Shown: piece by piece, positions 42,580 to 51,908 of the stretch
Numbering within the stretch: the stretch's first letter is position 1
Layout: every line of letters begins with the position of its first letter
Assembly (NCBI GenBank): GCA_964589625.1
Contig: CAZPSH010000005.1
Span: 62,001 to 126,000 of the forward strand
Reading direction: 5' to 3'
DNA: 64,000 nt
DNA from: JBFLVU01 sp964589625
GTDB lineage: Bacteria > Acidobacteriota > UBA4820 > DSQY01
Notes under the pieces: generated by a model
The model's input: only the letters and a program-made list of their open reading frames with translations
What the model was told of the DNA's origin: nothing
Databases searched by the model: none
Translations under genes and position numbers: made by a program

Positions 42580-42957
42580 CTAGAACTGCAGGCCGCCCTT
42601 GCGGGCGCCCTCGGCCACGGCCTTGATCCGGCCGTGGTAGACGTAGCCTCCGCGGTCGAAAACCACGGCCTCGATCCCCTTGGCCTTCAGGCGCTCGGAG
42701 ACGATGAGACCGATCTTCTCCGCCACGGACGTGTGCTTGCCGGACGTCGTGAGGGTCGCGCGAACCGTGGGCTCCAGCGACGAAGCCTGGGCCAGGGTCG
42801 TGCCCGAGGCGTCGTCCACGGCCTGCACGTAGATGAACTTGCGGCTCTTGAACACGACGAGCCGCGGACATTCGGCCGTACCCTCGATCTTCTTGAGGAT
42901 GCGCACCCGGCGCCGTTCCCTCTTCTGCTTTCGGTCCAGATGATTCAGCTTACCCAT
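42580..42957 (-). CDS. rplR: 50S ribosomal protein L18
   Basis: 125 residues, with the 5S-rRNA-binding GTAECPRLVVFKSRKFIYVQ and the C-terminal YVYHGRIKAVAEGARKGGLQF. Ten bases before rpsE. Confidence 0.97.
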   Translation of the reverse strand: MGKLNHLDRKQKRERRRVRILKKIEGTAECPRLVVFKSRKFIYVQAVDDASGTTLAQASSLEPTVRATLTTSGKHTSVAEKIGLIVSERLKAKGIEAVVFDRGGYVYHGRIKAVAEGARKGGLQF

Positions 42958-42975
42958 TTCGTCACTCCGTCCGGC

Positions 42976-43512
42976 CTATTTCGCCGCCTTGCCGGCCTTG
43001 CGGATGATGGTCTCGTCCGAGTAGTGGACACCCTTGCCCTTGTAGGGCTCCGGCTTGCGGTACGACCGGATCTGGGCCGCGATCTGGCCCACTTTCTGGC
43101 GGTCGAACCCCGTCACCACCACGTGCGTGGACTTCTCCACCGTGATCTGGATCCCCTCCGGGATGGCGAGCGTGATCGGGTGGGAGTGCCCCAAGTTGAA
43201 GACCACGTTGTTCCCGTCGAGAGTGGCCTTGTAGCCTACGCCCACGATGTCCAGTTCCCTCTTGAAGCCCTCCGTGACTCCCTTGACGGCATTGGCCAGG
43301 AGGGCCCGCGTGAGTCCGTGGAGGGAACGCGAGGTCTTGGAGTCGTCCCCCCGGGACACCACGAGGCTGCCGCCATCCACGGCGCAGGAAATTCCCTCCG
43401 GGACGGGGGTATCCAGGCTCCCCTTGGGGCCCGTCACGCGAACGGCCCCCGATTCGACGGCGACCTTCACCGTTCCGGGGAGGGAGATGGGCTGCTTACC
43501 TACGCGAGACAT
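42976..43512 (-). CDS. rplF: 50S ribosomal protein L6
   Basis: 178 residues. Starts MSRVGKQPISLPGTVKV and ends with EPYKGKGVHYSDE, both characteristic. Sits near the factor-binding region of the 50S. Confidence 0.98.
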   Translation of the reverse strand: MSRVGKQPISLPGTVKVAVESGAVRVTGPKGSLDTPVPEGISCAVDGGSLVVSRGDDSKTSRSLHGLTRALLANAVKGVTEGFKRELDIVGVGYKATLDGNNVVFNLGHSHPITLAIPEGIQITVEKSTHVVVTGFDRQKVGQIAAQIRSYRKPEPYKGKGVHYSDETIIRKAGKAAK

Positions 43513-43524
43513 GCGCTCCTCCTC

Positions 43525-43923
43525 CTACCATACCGTGCACAGCAGTTCGCCGCCGACACCTTCGCGCCGGGCCTGCTTGTCGGTGAGGACGCCGCGGGAC
43601 GTGGTCAGGATGCCCGTCCCTAGCCCCCCGAGCACGGGACGAATGTCGTCCCGCCCCACGTAGACCCGCCGGCCCGGGCTCGACTCGCGCCTCAGGCCCT
43701 CGATGACGGGGCGCCCGTCGGACGAGTATTTTAGGTCCAGGCGCAGGATTCCCTGCTTCCCGTCCTCGGTGACTTTCAAATCGAGGATGTAGCCCTCCTC
43801 CTTGAGGATCTTGGCGACCTCCACCTTGAGGGAGGAGGAGGGAAGCTCCACGAAGCTCTTCTTCGCGCGGAGGCCGTTGCGGATGCGCGTGAGGAGGTCG
43901 GCGATGGGGTCCGTCATGCTCAT
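43525..43923 (-). CDS. rpsH: 30S ribosomal protein S8
   Basis: 132 residues. Starts MSMTDPIADLLTRIRNG and ends with GLGTGILTTSRGVLTDKQARREGVGG. Known regulator of the spc operon in E. coli. Confidence 0.98.
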   Translation of the reverse strand: MSMTDPIADLLTRIRNGLRAKKSFVELPSSSLKVEVAKILKEEGYILDLKVTEDGKQGILRLDLKYSSDGRPVIEGLRRESSPGRRVYVGRDDIRPVLGGLGTGILTTSRGVLTDKQARREGVGGELLCTVW

Positions 43924-43932
43924 GGCTTCACC

Positions 43933-44118
43933 TCACCACGACGCCTTGGTGACGCCGGGGAGCTGGCCCTGGAGGGCGAGCTGGCGCAGGCAGCACCGGC
44001 AGAGCGCGAATTTTCGATAGTAGCCGCGGGGCCGCCCGCACCGCTTGCAACGGTTGTGGTAGCGGACCGCAAACTTGGGTTTCTTTGCCATTTTGGCGAA
44101 AGCGCGGATGCTGGCCAT
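43933..44118 (-). CDS. rpsN: 30S ribosomal protein S14, zinc type (type Z)
   Basis: 61 residues, the short zinc form. Cys24, Cys27, Cys40 and Cys43 form the zinc site; an extra Cys42 sits between the last two. Ends with the typical LPGVTKASW. Confidence 0.97.
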   Translation of the reverse strand: MASIRAFAKMAKKPKFAVRYHNRCKRCGRPRGYYRKFALCRCCLRQLALQGQLPGVTKASW

Positions 44119-44133
44119 TCTTCTGAGACCTCC

Positions 44134-44838
44134 CTACTTGCGGAACGGCATGCCGAAAAGCCCAAGGAGCGCCTTCGCCTCGGGGTCCGTCTTGGCCGTC
44201 GTGCCGATGGTGACGTTCATGCCCATGGCACGCGTGATCTTGTTGTATTCGACTTCGGGAAAGATGAGCTGGTCCTTGATCCCCAGCGTGTAGTTGCCGT
44301 GGCCGTCGAATGCGCGATCGGGGACGCCGCGGAAGTCCCGCATCCTGGGAATGGCCAGGCTGATGAGCCGGTCGAGGAACTCGTACATGCGGACGCCCCG
44401 GAGGGTCACCATGGCGCCGATGGGCTGGCCCTGCCGAAGTTTGAAGTTCGACACCGACTTCCGGGCCCGCCGCACGGCCGCCTTCTGTCCGGCCAGCACG
44501 GTGAGGGTAGCCGAGGCTTCGTCCAGGAGCTTGATGTCGCTTTTGGCCTCGCCGATCCCGATGTTGACCGTGATCTTCGTGAGCCGGGGCACGGCCATCA
44601 CGCTCGAGTAGCCAAACTCCTTCCGTAGCTTGGGGAGGATCTCCTCCTTGTACCGGAGGAGGAGCCGCGGCTTGGGCGCGGGCGCCGCCTTGGGGGCGGC
44701 CTTGGCGGCCTCGGCCGGCTCTCCGCCCTTCGCAGCCTTCGGGGCCTTGGGGGCCTTGGGGGTCTTGCCGGCCTCCTCGGTCTTGGCCTTGGCGGGGGCC
44801 TTCTCGGTCTTGTCGGTCTTCTCGCTCTTGGGGCTCAT
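44134..44838 (-). CDS. rplE: 50S ribosomal protein L5 with long N-terminal extension
   Basis: 234 residues instead of about 180. The normal L5 starts near residue 59 (RYKEEILPKLRKEFGY). Residues 1-57 are a low-complexity Lys/Ala/Pro/Glu tail. The ATG at 44838 is the plausible start; no nearer start with a ribosome site is seen before the core. L5 binds 5S rRNA. Eleven bases after rplX. Confidence 0.95.
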   Translation of the reverse strand: MSPKSEKTDKTEKAPAKAKTEEAGKTPKAPKAPKAAKGGEPAEAAKAAPKAAPAPKPRLLLRYKEEILPKLRKEFGYSSVMAVPRLTKITVNIGIGEAKSDIKLLDEASATLTVLAGQKAAVRRARKSVSNFKLRQGQPIGAMVTLRGVRMYEFLDRLISLAIPRMRDFRGVPDRAFDGHGNYTLGIKDQLIFPEVEYNKITRAMGMNVTIGTTAKTDPEAKALLGLFGMPFRK

Positions 44839-44848
44839 CTCGGTTCCC

Positions 44849-45169
44849 TCAGTCCAGAACTGCGTTGCACTTGCGGCACACGCGGGCCTTGCGCCCACCT
44901 TCCACCACCTTGAATGCGGGGCGGACGGGCTGCTGACATTCCTTGCAAACCAGCATCAGGCGTCCCATCGGCATGGAGGATTCCTTCTCGAGAATCCCCC
45001 CCTTGATGTTCCTCTGGGGGTTGGCTTTGGTGTGTCGCTTCACGAAGTTCACGTTTTCGACGACGGCGCGCTCCTTCTCCGGAAGAATGGAGAGGACCCG
45101 TCCCCGCTTGCCCTTCTCCTTGCCGGAGAGGACCACCACCTGGTCGTTTTTCTTGATTCGGTTACCCAC
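44849..45169 (-). CDS. rplX: 50S ribosomal protein L24
   Basis: 106 residues. KOW motif near 8-35 (DQVVVLSGKEKGKRGRV) and a C-terminal four-cysteine pair (CKEC, CRKC) that could hold zinc. An assembly initiator of the 50S. Confidence 0.97.
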   Translation of the reverse strand: MGNRIKKNDQVVVLSGKEKGKRGRVLSILPEKERAVVENVNFVKRHTKANPQRNIKGGILEKESSMPMGRLMLVCKECQQPVRPAFKVVEGGRKARVCRKCNAVLD

Positions 45170-45183
45170 GGGCCGCCCCCATT

Positions 45184-45555
45184 TCAGATGACCTCGGGCG
45201 CGAGGGAGACGATCTTCATGAAGCGCTTCTCCCTGAGCTCCCGGGCCACGGGACCGAAGACGCGCGTGCCGACGGGCTCACCCTTGTCGTCCACCAGCAC
45301 GGCGGCGTTGTTGTCGAATCGGATGTACGAGCCGTCCCTGCGCCGGGTCTCCTTGACGGTCCGGACGACGACGGCCTTGACGACCTTCCCCTTCTTGATG
45401 GTTCCCTGGGGCGCCGCCTCCTTCACCGCGCAGGTGATGATGTCGCCCAGGCCCGCGTACCGGCCCATGGACGCACCGCCCTTGAGGCGGATGCAGGAGA
45501 GCTTCTTGGCTCCCGAGTTGTCGGCCACATCGAGAATGGTTCCCATCTGGATCAT
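45184..45555 (-). CDS. rplN: 50S ribosomal protein L14
   Basis: 123 residues. Starts MIQMGTILDVADNSGAKK and has GDIITCAVKEAAPQGTIKKGKVVKAVVVR-type sequence, as in all bacterial L14. Confidence 0.98.
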   Translation of the reverse strand: MIQMGTILDVADNSGAKKLSCIRLKGGASMGRYAGLGDIITCAVKEAAPQGTIKKGKVVKAVVVRTVKETRRRDGSYIRFDNNAAVLVDDKGEPVGTRVFGPVARELREKRFMKIVSLAPEVI

Positions 45556-45577
45556 GGCGTGCTCCTACCCTCGGACC

Positions 45578-45853
45578 TCAGCGGGCCTTCTCGAGGACCT
45601 TCTTCACGGCCCAATGCTTGTCTCGGCTCAGGGGCCGGGTCTCCACGATGAGGACCTTGTCCCCCACGCCGCACTGGCTCCCCTCGTCGTGGGCCTTGAA
45701 CCGGGTGGTCCGGTTCACGACCTTCTGATAGGTCTTGTGGAAGATCTTGCGCTCCACCTTGACCACGACGGTCTTCTCCATCTTATCCGAAACCACCACG
45801 CCGACTTTGGTCGCCCGGTGGCGCCGGGGACTCTGGGTCTTGGTCGCGTCCAT
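45578..45853 (-). CDS. rpsQ: 30S ribosomal protein S17
   Basis: 91 residues. OB-fold protein with GVVVSDKMEKTVVVKVERK and HDEGSQCGVGDKVLIVETRPLS. Short Ser/Thr/Arg-rich N-terminal tail. Confidence 0.97.
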   Translation of the reverse strand: MDATKTQSPRRHRATKVGVVVSDKMEKTVVVKVERKIFHKTYQKVVNRTTRFKAHDEGSQCGVGDKVLIVETRPLSRDKHWAVKKVLEKAR

Positions 45854-45855
45854 TC

Positions 45856-46080
45856 TCAGTTCCCTCCGGCCGGCCGCTGCTTCTCGGCCAGGATGGTCTT
45901 GACCCTCGCCAGCCCCCGCCGGTAGGCCCGGATGAGCTGGGGGTTCTCGATCTGGCCCGAGGCCATCTGGAAGCGCAGCTTCATGAGATGTTCGGTGATC
46001 TCGCTCTCCTCACGCCTCAACTCGTCCAGGGAGAGGTCGCGGATCTTCTGGGGCCGTTTGAGCTCCTGCGGCTTCATCAT
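45856..46080 (-). CDS. rpmC: 50S ribosomal protein L29
   Basis: 74 residues, two-helix protein (LSLDELRREESEITEHLMKLRFQMASGQ). The start at 46080 overlaps the rplP stop (ATGA, 46077-46080); a second ATG follows directly. Two bases before rpsQ. Confidence 0.95.
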   Translation of the reverse strand: MMKPQELKRPQKIRDLSLDELRREESEITEHLMKLRFQMASGQIENPQLIRAYRRGLARVKTILAEKQRPAGGN

Positions 46081-46502
46081 GGGGAGAACTCCTGGTCCTT
46101 GCGGGAAACGAACCGCGTCTTGATGGGCAGCTTCTGGGCCGCCAGGCGGAAGGCCTCCTGGGCGATGTCCAGGGTGACGCCTTCCAGTTCGAAGAGGATG
46201 CGCCCGGGCCTCACCGTGGCGACCCACCCCTCCAAGTTGCCTTTGCCCTTGCCCATGCGGGTTTCCAGGGGCTTCTTCGTGTAGGGCTTGGCGGGGAAGA
46301 TCCGGATCCACATCTTCCCCCCGCGCTTGATGTAGCGGTTGATGGCCACGCGGCCCGCCTCGATCTGGCGGTTCGTGATCCAGGCGGGCTCCAGGGCCAT
46401 GAGGCCGTAGTCCCCGAAGGACACCGTGCTTCCGCGCACGGCGATCCCGCCCCTGCGGCCCCGCTGCTGCTTCCTGTACTTGACCTTCTTCGGCATCAAC
46501 AT
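46077..46502 (-). CDS. rplP: 50S ribosomal protein L16
   Basis: 141 residues. Starts MLMPKKVKYRKQQRGRRGG and has MWIRIFPAKPYTKKP and the GKGKGNLEGWVA motif. Lies near the tRNA acceptor arms. Confidence 0.98.
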   Translation of the reverse strand: MLMPKKVKYRKQQRGRRGGIAVRGSTVSFGDYGLMALEPAWITNRQIEAGRVAINRYIKRGGKMWIRIFPAKPYTKKPLETRMGKGKGNLEGWVATVRPGRILFELEGVTLDIAQEAFRLAAQKLPIKTRFVSRKDQEFSP

Positions 46503-46521
46503 GGCGCGTACTCCCGGTGGC

Positions 46522-47151
46522 CTACTTGCTCACCTTCTGGCCCTTGTAGATCCAGACTTTCACGCCGATGACCCCGTAGGTCGTGTGGGCCTCGGCGAGC
46601 CCGTAGTCGATGTCGCTCCGCAGGGTCTGGAGAGGCAGCCTGCCCTCCAGGTACCACTCGGAGCGGGCGATCTCCGCGCCGTTCAGGCGCCCCGCCACCC
46701 GGATTCGGATCCCCAGCGCGCCGAACTTGCCGGCCATCTCGATGGCGCGCTTCATGGCCCGGCGGAAGGCCACGCGCTTGGTGAGCTGGAGGCCGATGGA
46801 CTCGGCCACGAGGCGCGCGTCGATCTCGGGGCGGTGGATCTCGTCGATCTTGATGTAGACCTCGCGGTCCAGGCGACGCTGGATCTCTTCCTTGAGGCGG
46901 TCCACCTCGGCGCCCTTCTTCCCGATGATCACGCCCGGGCGGCTCGTGGCGATGGTCACGGTCAGCTTCTTGCCGGCCCGCTCCATGTCCACGCGAGAGA
47001 CTCCCGCGTGCTTAAGGCGCTGGAGGAGTTCCTTTCTCAAGGCGAGGTCCTCGTGAAGGAGGGTCTTGTACTCCTTCTTGGAGAACCAGCGGGACTCCCA
47101 GTCCTTGTTGAAGCCCACCCGGAAACCCACGGGATTCACTTTCTGGCCCAA
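46522..47151 (-). CDS. rpsC: 30S ribosomal protein S3
   Basis: 209 residues with the KH domain (SRPGVIIGKKGAEVDRLKEE) and the C-terminal domain (ARSEWYLEGRLPLQTLRSDIDYG). Starts with TTG after GGAGG. A 92-base gap to rplV is unusual for this operon. Confidence 0.97.
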   Translation of the reverse strand: MGQKVNPVGFRVGFNKDWESRWFSKKEYKTLLHEDLALRKELLQRLKHAGVSRVDMERAGKKLTVTIATSRPGVIIGKKGAEVDRLKEEIQRRLDREVYIKIDEIHRPEIDARLVAESIGLQLTKRVAFRRAMKRAIEMAGKFGALGIRIRVAGRLNGAEIARSEWYLEGRLPLQTLRSDIDYGLAEAHTTYGVIGVKVWIYKGQKVSK

Positions 47152-47202
47152 TGCTCACCTCCAAAACACGGTGCTGCGCGCCACTCAACGCCGGCCGCTC
47201 TC

Positions 47203-47221
47203 GGCGGGGGGCGTCCCCGCC
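47203..47221 (-). promoter_or_regulatory. Hairpin in the rplV-rpsC gap
   Basis: A 7-bp stem GGCGGGG/CCCCGCC (47203-47209 with 47215-47221) in the 92-base non-coding gap between rplV and rpsC. No T-tract follows. It may be a processing or attenuation signal in the S10 operon mRNA, or chance in GC-rich sequence. Confidence 0.3.
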
Positions 47222-47243
47222 CGGCCCTTCTCTAAAGTCCCGC

Positions 47244-47591
47244 CTACTTCCTCACGTCCAGACCGATGGTGATGTGGCACTGGCGGCGCTGGACCCGGTA
47301 GGCCCGCCCCATGGGGGCCGGCAGGGTCCGCTTGCGCATCTTGAGGGAGGCGCCGTTTACCTGGATGCTCCGAACCACGAGTTCGTCCACGTCCACTTGG
47401 CGGCCAGGCCGGCTCTCGGCGTTGGCCACGGCGGACTTCAGGAGCTTCTGGATGTCCCTCGCCACGTGCTTCTTGGCGAAGCGCAGGATGGAGAGGGCCT
47501 CGTTCACCGACCGGCCCCGGATCATATCCGCCACGAGACGGGTCTTCTGGGCCGACGTGTTCACGTAGGTGATCTTGGCTGTGGCGATCAT
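47244..47591 (-). CDS. rplV: 50S ribosomal protein L22
   Basis: 115 residues from ATG 47591, which has GGGGAG six bases upstream. A GTG six codons earlier (47609) overlaps the rpsS stop and would give 121 residues. The tunnel-wall beta-hairpin region (SLKMRKRTLPAPMGRAYRVQRR) is present. Confidence 0.95.
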   Translation of the reverse strand: MIATAKITYVNTSAQKTRLVADMIRGRSVNEALSILRFAKKHVARDIQKLLKSAVANAESRPGRQVDVDELVVRSIQVNGASLKMRKRTLPAPMGRAYRVQRRQCHITIGLDVRK

Positions 47592-47605
47592 TTCGGGCTC
47601 CCCGC

Positions 47606-47890
47606 TCACTTCTTCACCTCGGCCTTCTTCTTCTCGCCCGAGTGGCCCCGGAAGGTGCGCGTGGGGGCGAACTCGCCCAGGCGGTGGCCGATCATGTTCT
47701 CGGTCACGTAGACGGGAACGAACTTCTTCCCGTTGTGGACCGCAATCGTGTGGTTGAGCATGGAGGGCACGATCATGGACCGCCGGCTCCAGGTCTTGAT
47801 GACGGCCTTCTTGCCCGAGGCGTTCATGGCCTCCACCTTCTTGTCGAGGTGGCCGTCCACGAAGGGGCCCTTCTTCAGCGAGCGCGTCAT
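47606..47890 (-). CDS. rpsS: 30S ribosomal protein S19
   Basis: 94 residues. Starts MTRSLKKGPFVDGHL and has the TWSRRSMIVPSMLNHTIAVHNGKKFVPVYV core. Confidence 0.98.
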   Translation of the reverse strand: MTRSLKKGPFVDGHLDKKVEAMNASGKKAVIKTWSRRSMIVPSMLNHTIAVHNGKKFVPVYVTENMIGHRLGEFAPTRTFRGHSGEKKKAEVKK

Positions 47891-47891
47891 G

Positions 47892-48713
<822 letters not shown>

Positions 48714-48726
48714 GGCTCCGATCCCC

Positions 48727-49020
48727 TTACACGCCCTCGAAGTACTCGATGGGCTTGGCGCCCTTGGCGAGTTTGACGTAGGCCTTTTTCCAGTCGGGTT
48801 TCTTGCCCTCGGACCGGCCCACGCGCTTGTTTTTGCCGAGGACGTTCACGATGCGGACATCCTCCACCTGCGTATTGAAGACCTTCTCCACGGCGTGGGC
48901 GACCTCGAGCTTGTTGGCCCTGGGGTCCACCTGGAACGCCACGGTCCTCGTCCGCTCCTTGGCGATGAGGTTTTTCTCCGTGAGCAGGGGCCGGATGATG
49001 ACGGTGTGCGGATTTCTCAT
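48727..49020 (-). CDS. rplW: 50S ribosomal protein L23
   Basis: 97 residues (VIIRPLLTEKNLIAKE, KVFNTQVEDVRIVNV). Docking site for trigger factor and SRP at the tunnel exit. Overlaps rplD (ATGA). Confidence 0.97.
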   Translation of the reverse strand: MRNPHTVIIRPLLTEKNLIAKERTRTVAFQVDPRANKLEVAHAVEKVFNTQVEDVRIVNVLGKNKRVGRSEGKKPDWKKAYVKLAKGAKPIEYFEGV

Positions 49021-49643
49021 GGCCGCAGAACCTCCGTGAGCTTCAGGAGAGCCTTCTCGGTGAACACGGCCATCTCGAACCGGGCCAGGTCGTACACGCT
49101 GACCTCTCCCACCGGCGCCACCTTGACGCCCGGGAGGTTCCGGCTGGCGAGGCGCACGGCGTCGGAGACCTGCTCGTCCACGAAAAGGACCGTCTTGTGG
49201 GGGTCCAGAATGGCGGCGTACTTCTGGGCGAAGGACTTGGTCTTGGGGACCTCCACCGACAGCTCCTCCACCACCGACAGGAGGCCTCGCCGCAGGCGCT
49301 CGGAGAGAAGGCTCCTCATGGCGCTGCGCCGCACCTTCCGCGGCACGGAGAAGGAGTAGTCGCGGGGCTTGGGCCCGAAGACGATGCCGCCGTGGTACCA
49401 GAGGGGCGAGCGAATCTCGCCCATGCGGGCGCGGCCGGTGTGCTTCTGTTTCCAGAGCTTCTTGCCGGAGCCGGCCACCTCGTCGCGCCGCTTCGTGGAG
49501 TGGGTCCCGAGCCTCTGGTTGGCCAGGAAACTGCGGACCGCCTCGTAGACCAGGTCCCGCCTGTATTCGGCCGTGAAGACCTCGTCGGGAAGGCTGACTT
49601 CCCGCTGGGGTTCCTTGGCTGCATTGATCACGGAAACGTTCAT
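49017..49643 (-). CDS. rplD: 50S ribosomal protein L4
   Basis: 208 residues. The tunnel-loop sequence KLWKQKHTGRARMGEIRSPLWYHGG and the C-terminal domain are present. In E. coli L4 represses the S10 operon; no such leader was identified here. Confidence 0.97.
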   Translation of the reverse strand: MNVSVINAAKEPQREVSLPDEVFTAEYRRDLVYEAVRSFLANQRLGTHSTKRRDEVAGSGKKLWKQKHTGRARMGEIRSPLWYHGGIVFGPKPRDYSFSVPRKVRRSAMRSLLSERLRRGLLSVVEELSVEVPKTKSFAQKYAAILDPHKTVLFVDEQVSDAVRLASRNLPGVKVAPVGEVSVYDLARFEMAVFTEKALLKLTEVLRP

Positions 49644-49653
49644 GGCCCGCCCC

Positions 49654-50277
49654 TTAGTGGATACCGTGGATGAGCAGGAGGCCGCCCCGGGGGCCGGGAA
49701 CGGCTCCCCTCACGAGGAGGAGGCCCTTCTCCGCATCCACGCGCACGACCTGCAGGTTCTTGACGGTGACCCGGCCGTTCCCCGTCTGCCCGGCCATCTT
49801 CGTCCCCTTGAAGACCCTCGAGGGGTCGGAGGAGGCGCCGATGGATCCCGGGGCCCGGTGGAACATGGAGCCGTGTGTGGCGCGCCCGCCGCGGAAGCCG
49901 TGGCGCACGACGACGCCCTGGAAGCCCTTGCCCTTGCTGGTGCCCACGACGTTCACGGCGGACACCCCCTGGAACTGCTCCAGGGTGAGCGGACTCCCGG
50001 GGGCCAGCTCGGGGAACTCCCCGCGGAGTTCGCGGACGGCTCGCACGGAGGCCGTTCCGTACTTCTTGAGATGCCCGGCCATGGGCTTGTTCACCGCGCC
50101 GCGACCGACCTTTTCCACGAGCCCGATCTGGATCGCGTGGTAGCCGTCGGTGTCCGGGGTCTTCTTCTGCAGCACGACGCAGGGGCCCGCCTGGATCACG
50201 GTGACGGGCACCACGGCGCGGGTCTCGTCGAAGACCTGCGTCATGCCGACCTTGCGTCCCAGAATGCCGATCTTCAT
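49654..50277 (-). CDS. rplC: 50S ribosomal protein L3
   Basis: 207 residues. GTSKGKGFQGVVVRHGFRGGRATHGS and KMAGQTGNGRVTVKNLQVVRVD are diagnostic. An 82-base gap separates it from rpsJ. Confidence 0.98.
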   Translation of the reverse strand: MKIGILGRKVGMTQVFDETRAVVPVTVIQAGPCVVLQKKTPDTDGYHAIQIGLVEKVGRGAVNKPMAGHLKKYGTASVRAVRELRGEFPELAPGSPLTLEQFQGVSAVNVVGTSKGKGFQGVVVRHGFRGGRATHGSMFHRAPGSIGASSDPSRVFKGTKMAGQTGNGRVTVKNLQVVRVDAEKGLLLVRGAVPGPRGGLLLIHGIH

Positions 50278-50296
50278 GTCCTCTCCTCGGGCAGAG

Positions 50297-50312
50297 GTCG
50301 CCCGCCGGCGAC
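50297..50312 (-). promoter_or_regulatory. Hairpin in the rpsJ-rplC gap
   Basis: A 6-bp stem GTCGCC/GGCGAC with a four-base loop lies about 20 bases before the rplC start, in an 82-base gap. It could influence rplC translation. No consensus promoter is seen in the gap. Confidence 0.25.
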
Positions 50313-50359
50313 TTGCCCAGCCTGCGGGCCCGCGGTGCGCCCGTGCCGTCCGGACACGG

Positions 50360-50677
50360 CTACTTCGTGAAGGCCTTGATCTCCACGTCCACGCCCGGGG
50401 GCAGGTTCAGCTTCATGAGCGCGTCCACGGTCTGCGGCGTCGGGTCGTAGATGTCCAGGAGCCGCTTGTGGGTGCGCATCTCGAACTGCTCCCTGGACTT
50501 CTTGTCCACGTGGGGCGACCGGTTGACGGTCCAGACGGATCGGTCGGTGGGGAGGGGGATGGGGCCCCTCACCCGCGCCCCGGTCCGCTTGGCCGTCTCC
50601 ACGATCTCCTTCGTGGAGCGGTCCAGGATGCAGTGGTCGTACGCCAAAAGGCGGATTCGAATCTTCTCGTTCAGCAT
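50360..50677 (-). CDS. rpsJ: 30S ribosomal protein S10
   Basis: 105 residues. GPIPLPTDRSVWTVNRSPHVDKKSREQFEMRTHKRL-type sequence identifies it. ATG 50677 gives the normal length; eight bases after tuf. Also acts as NusE in antitermination. Confidence 0.97.
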   Translation of the reverse strand: MLNEKIRIRLLAYDHCILDRSTKEIVETAKRTGARVRGPIPLPTDRSVWTVNRSPHVDKKSREQFEMRTHKRLLDIYDPTPQTVDALMKLNLPPGVDVEIKAFTK

Positions 50678-50684
50678 GTGCAGG

Positions 50685-51893
<1,209 letters not shown>

Positions 51894-51908
51894 ACTCTGC
51901 CTCCTTGG

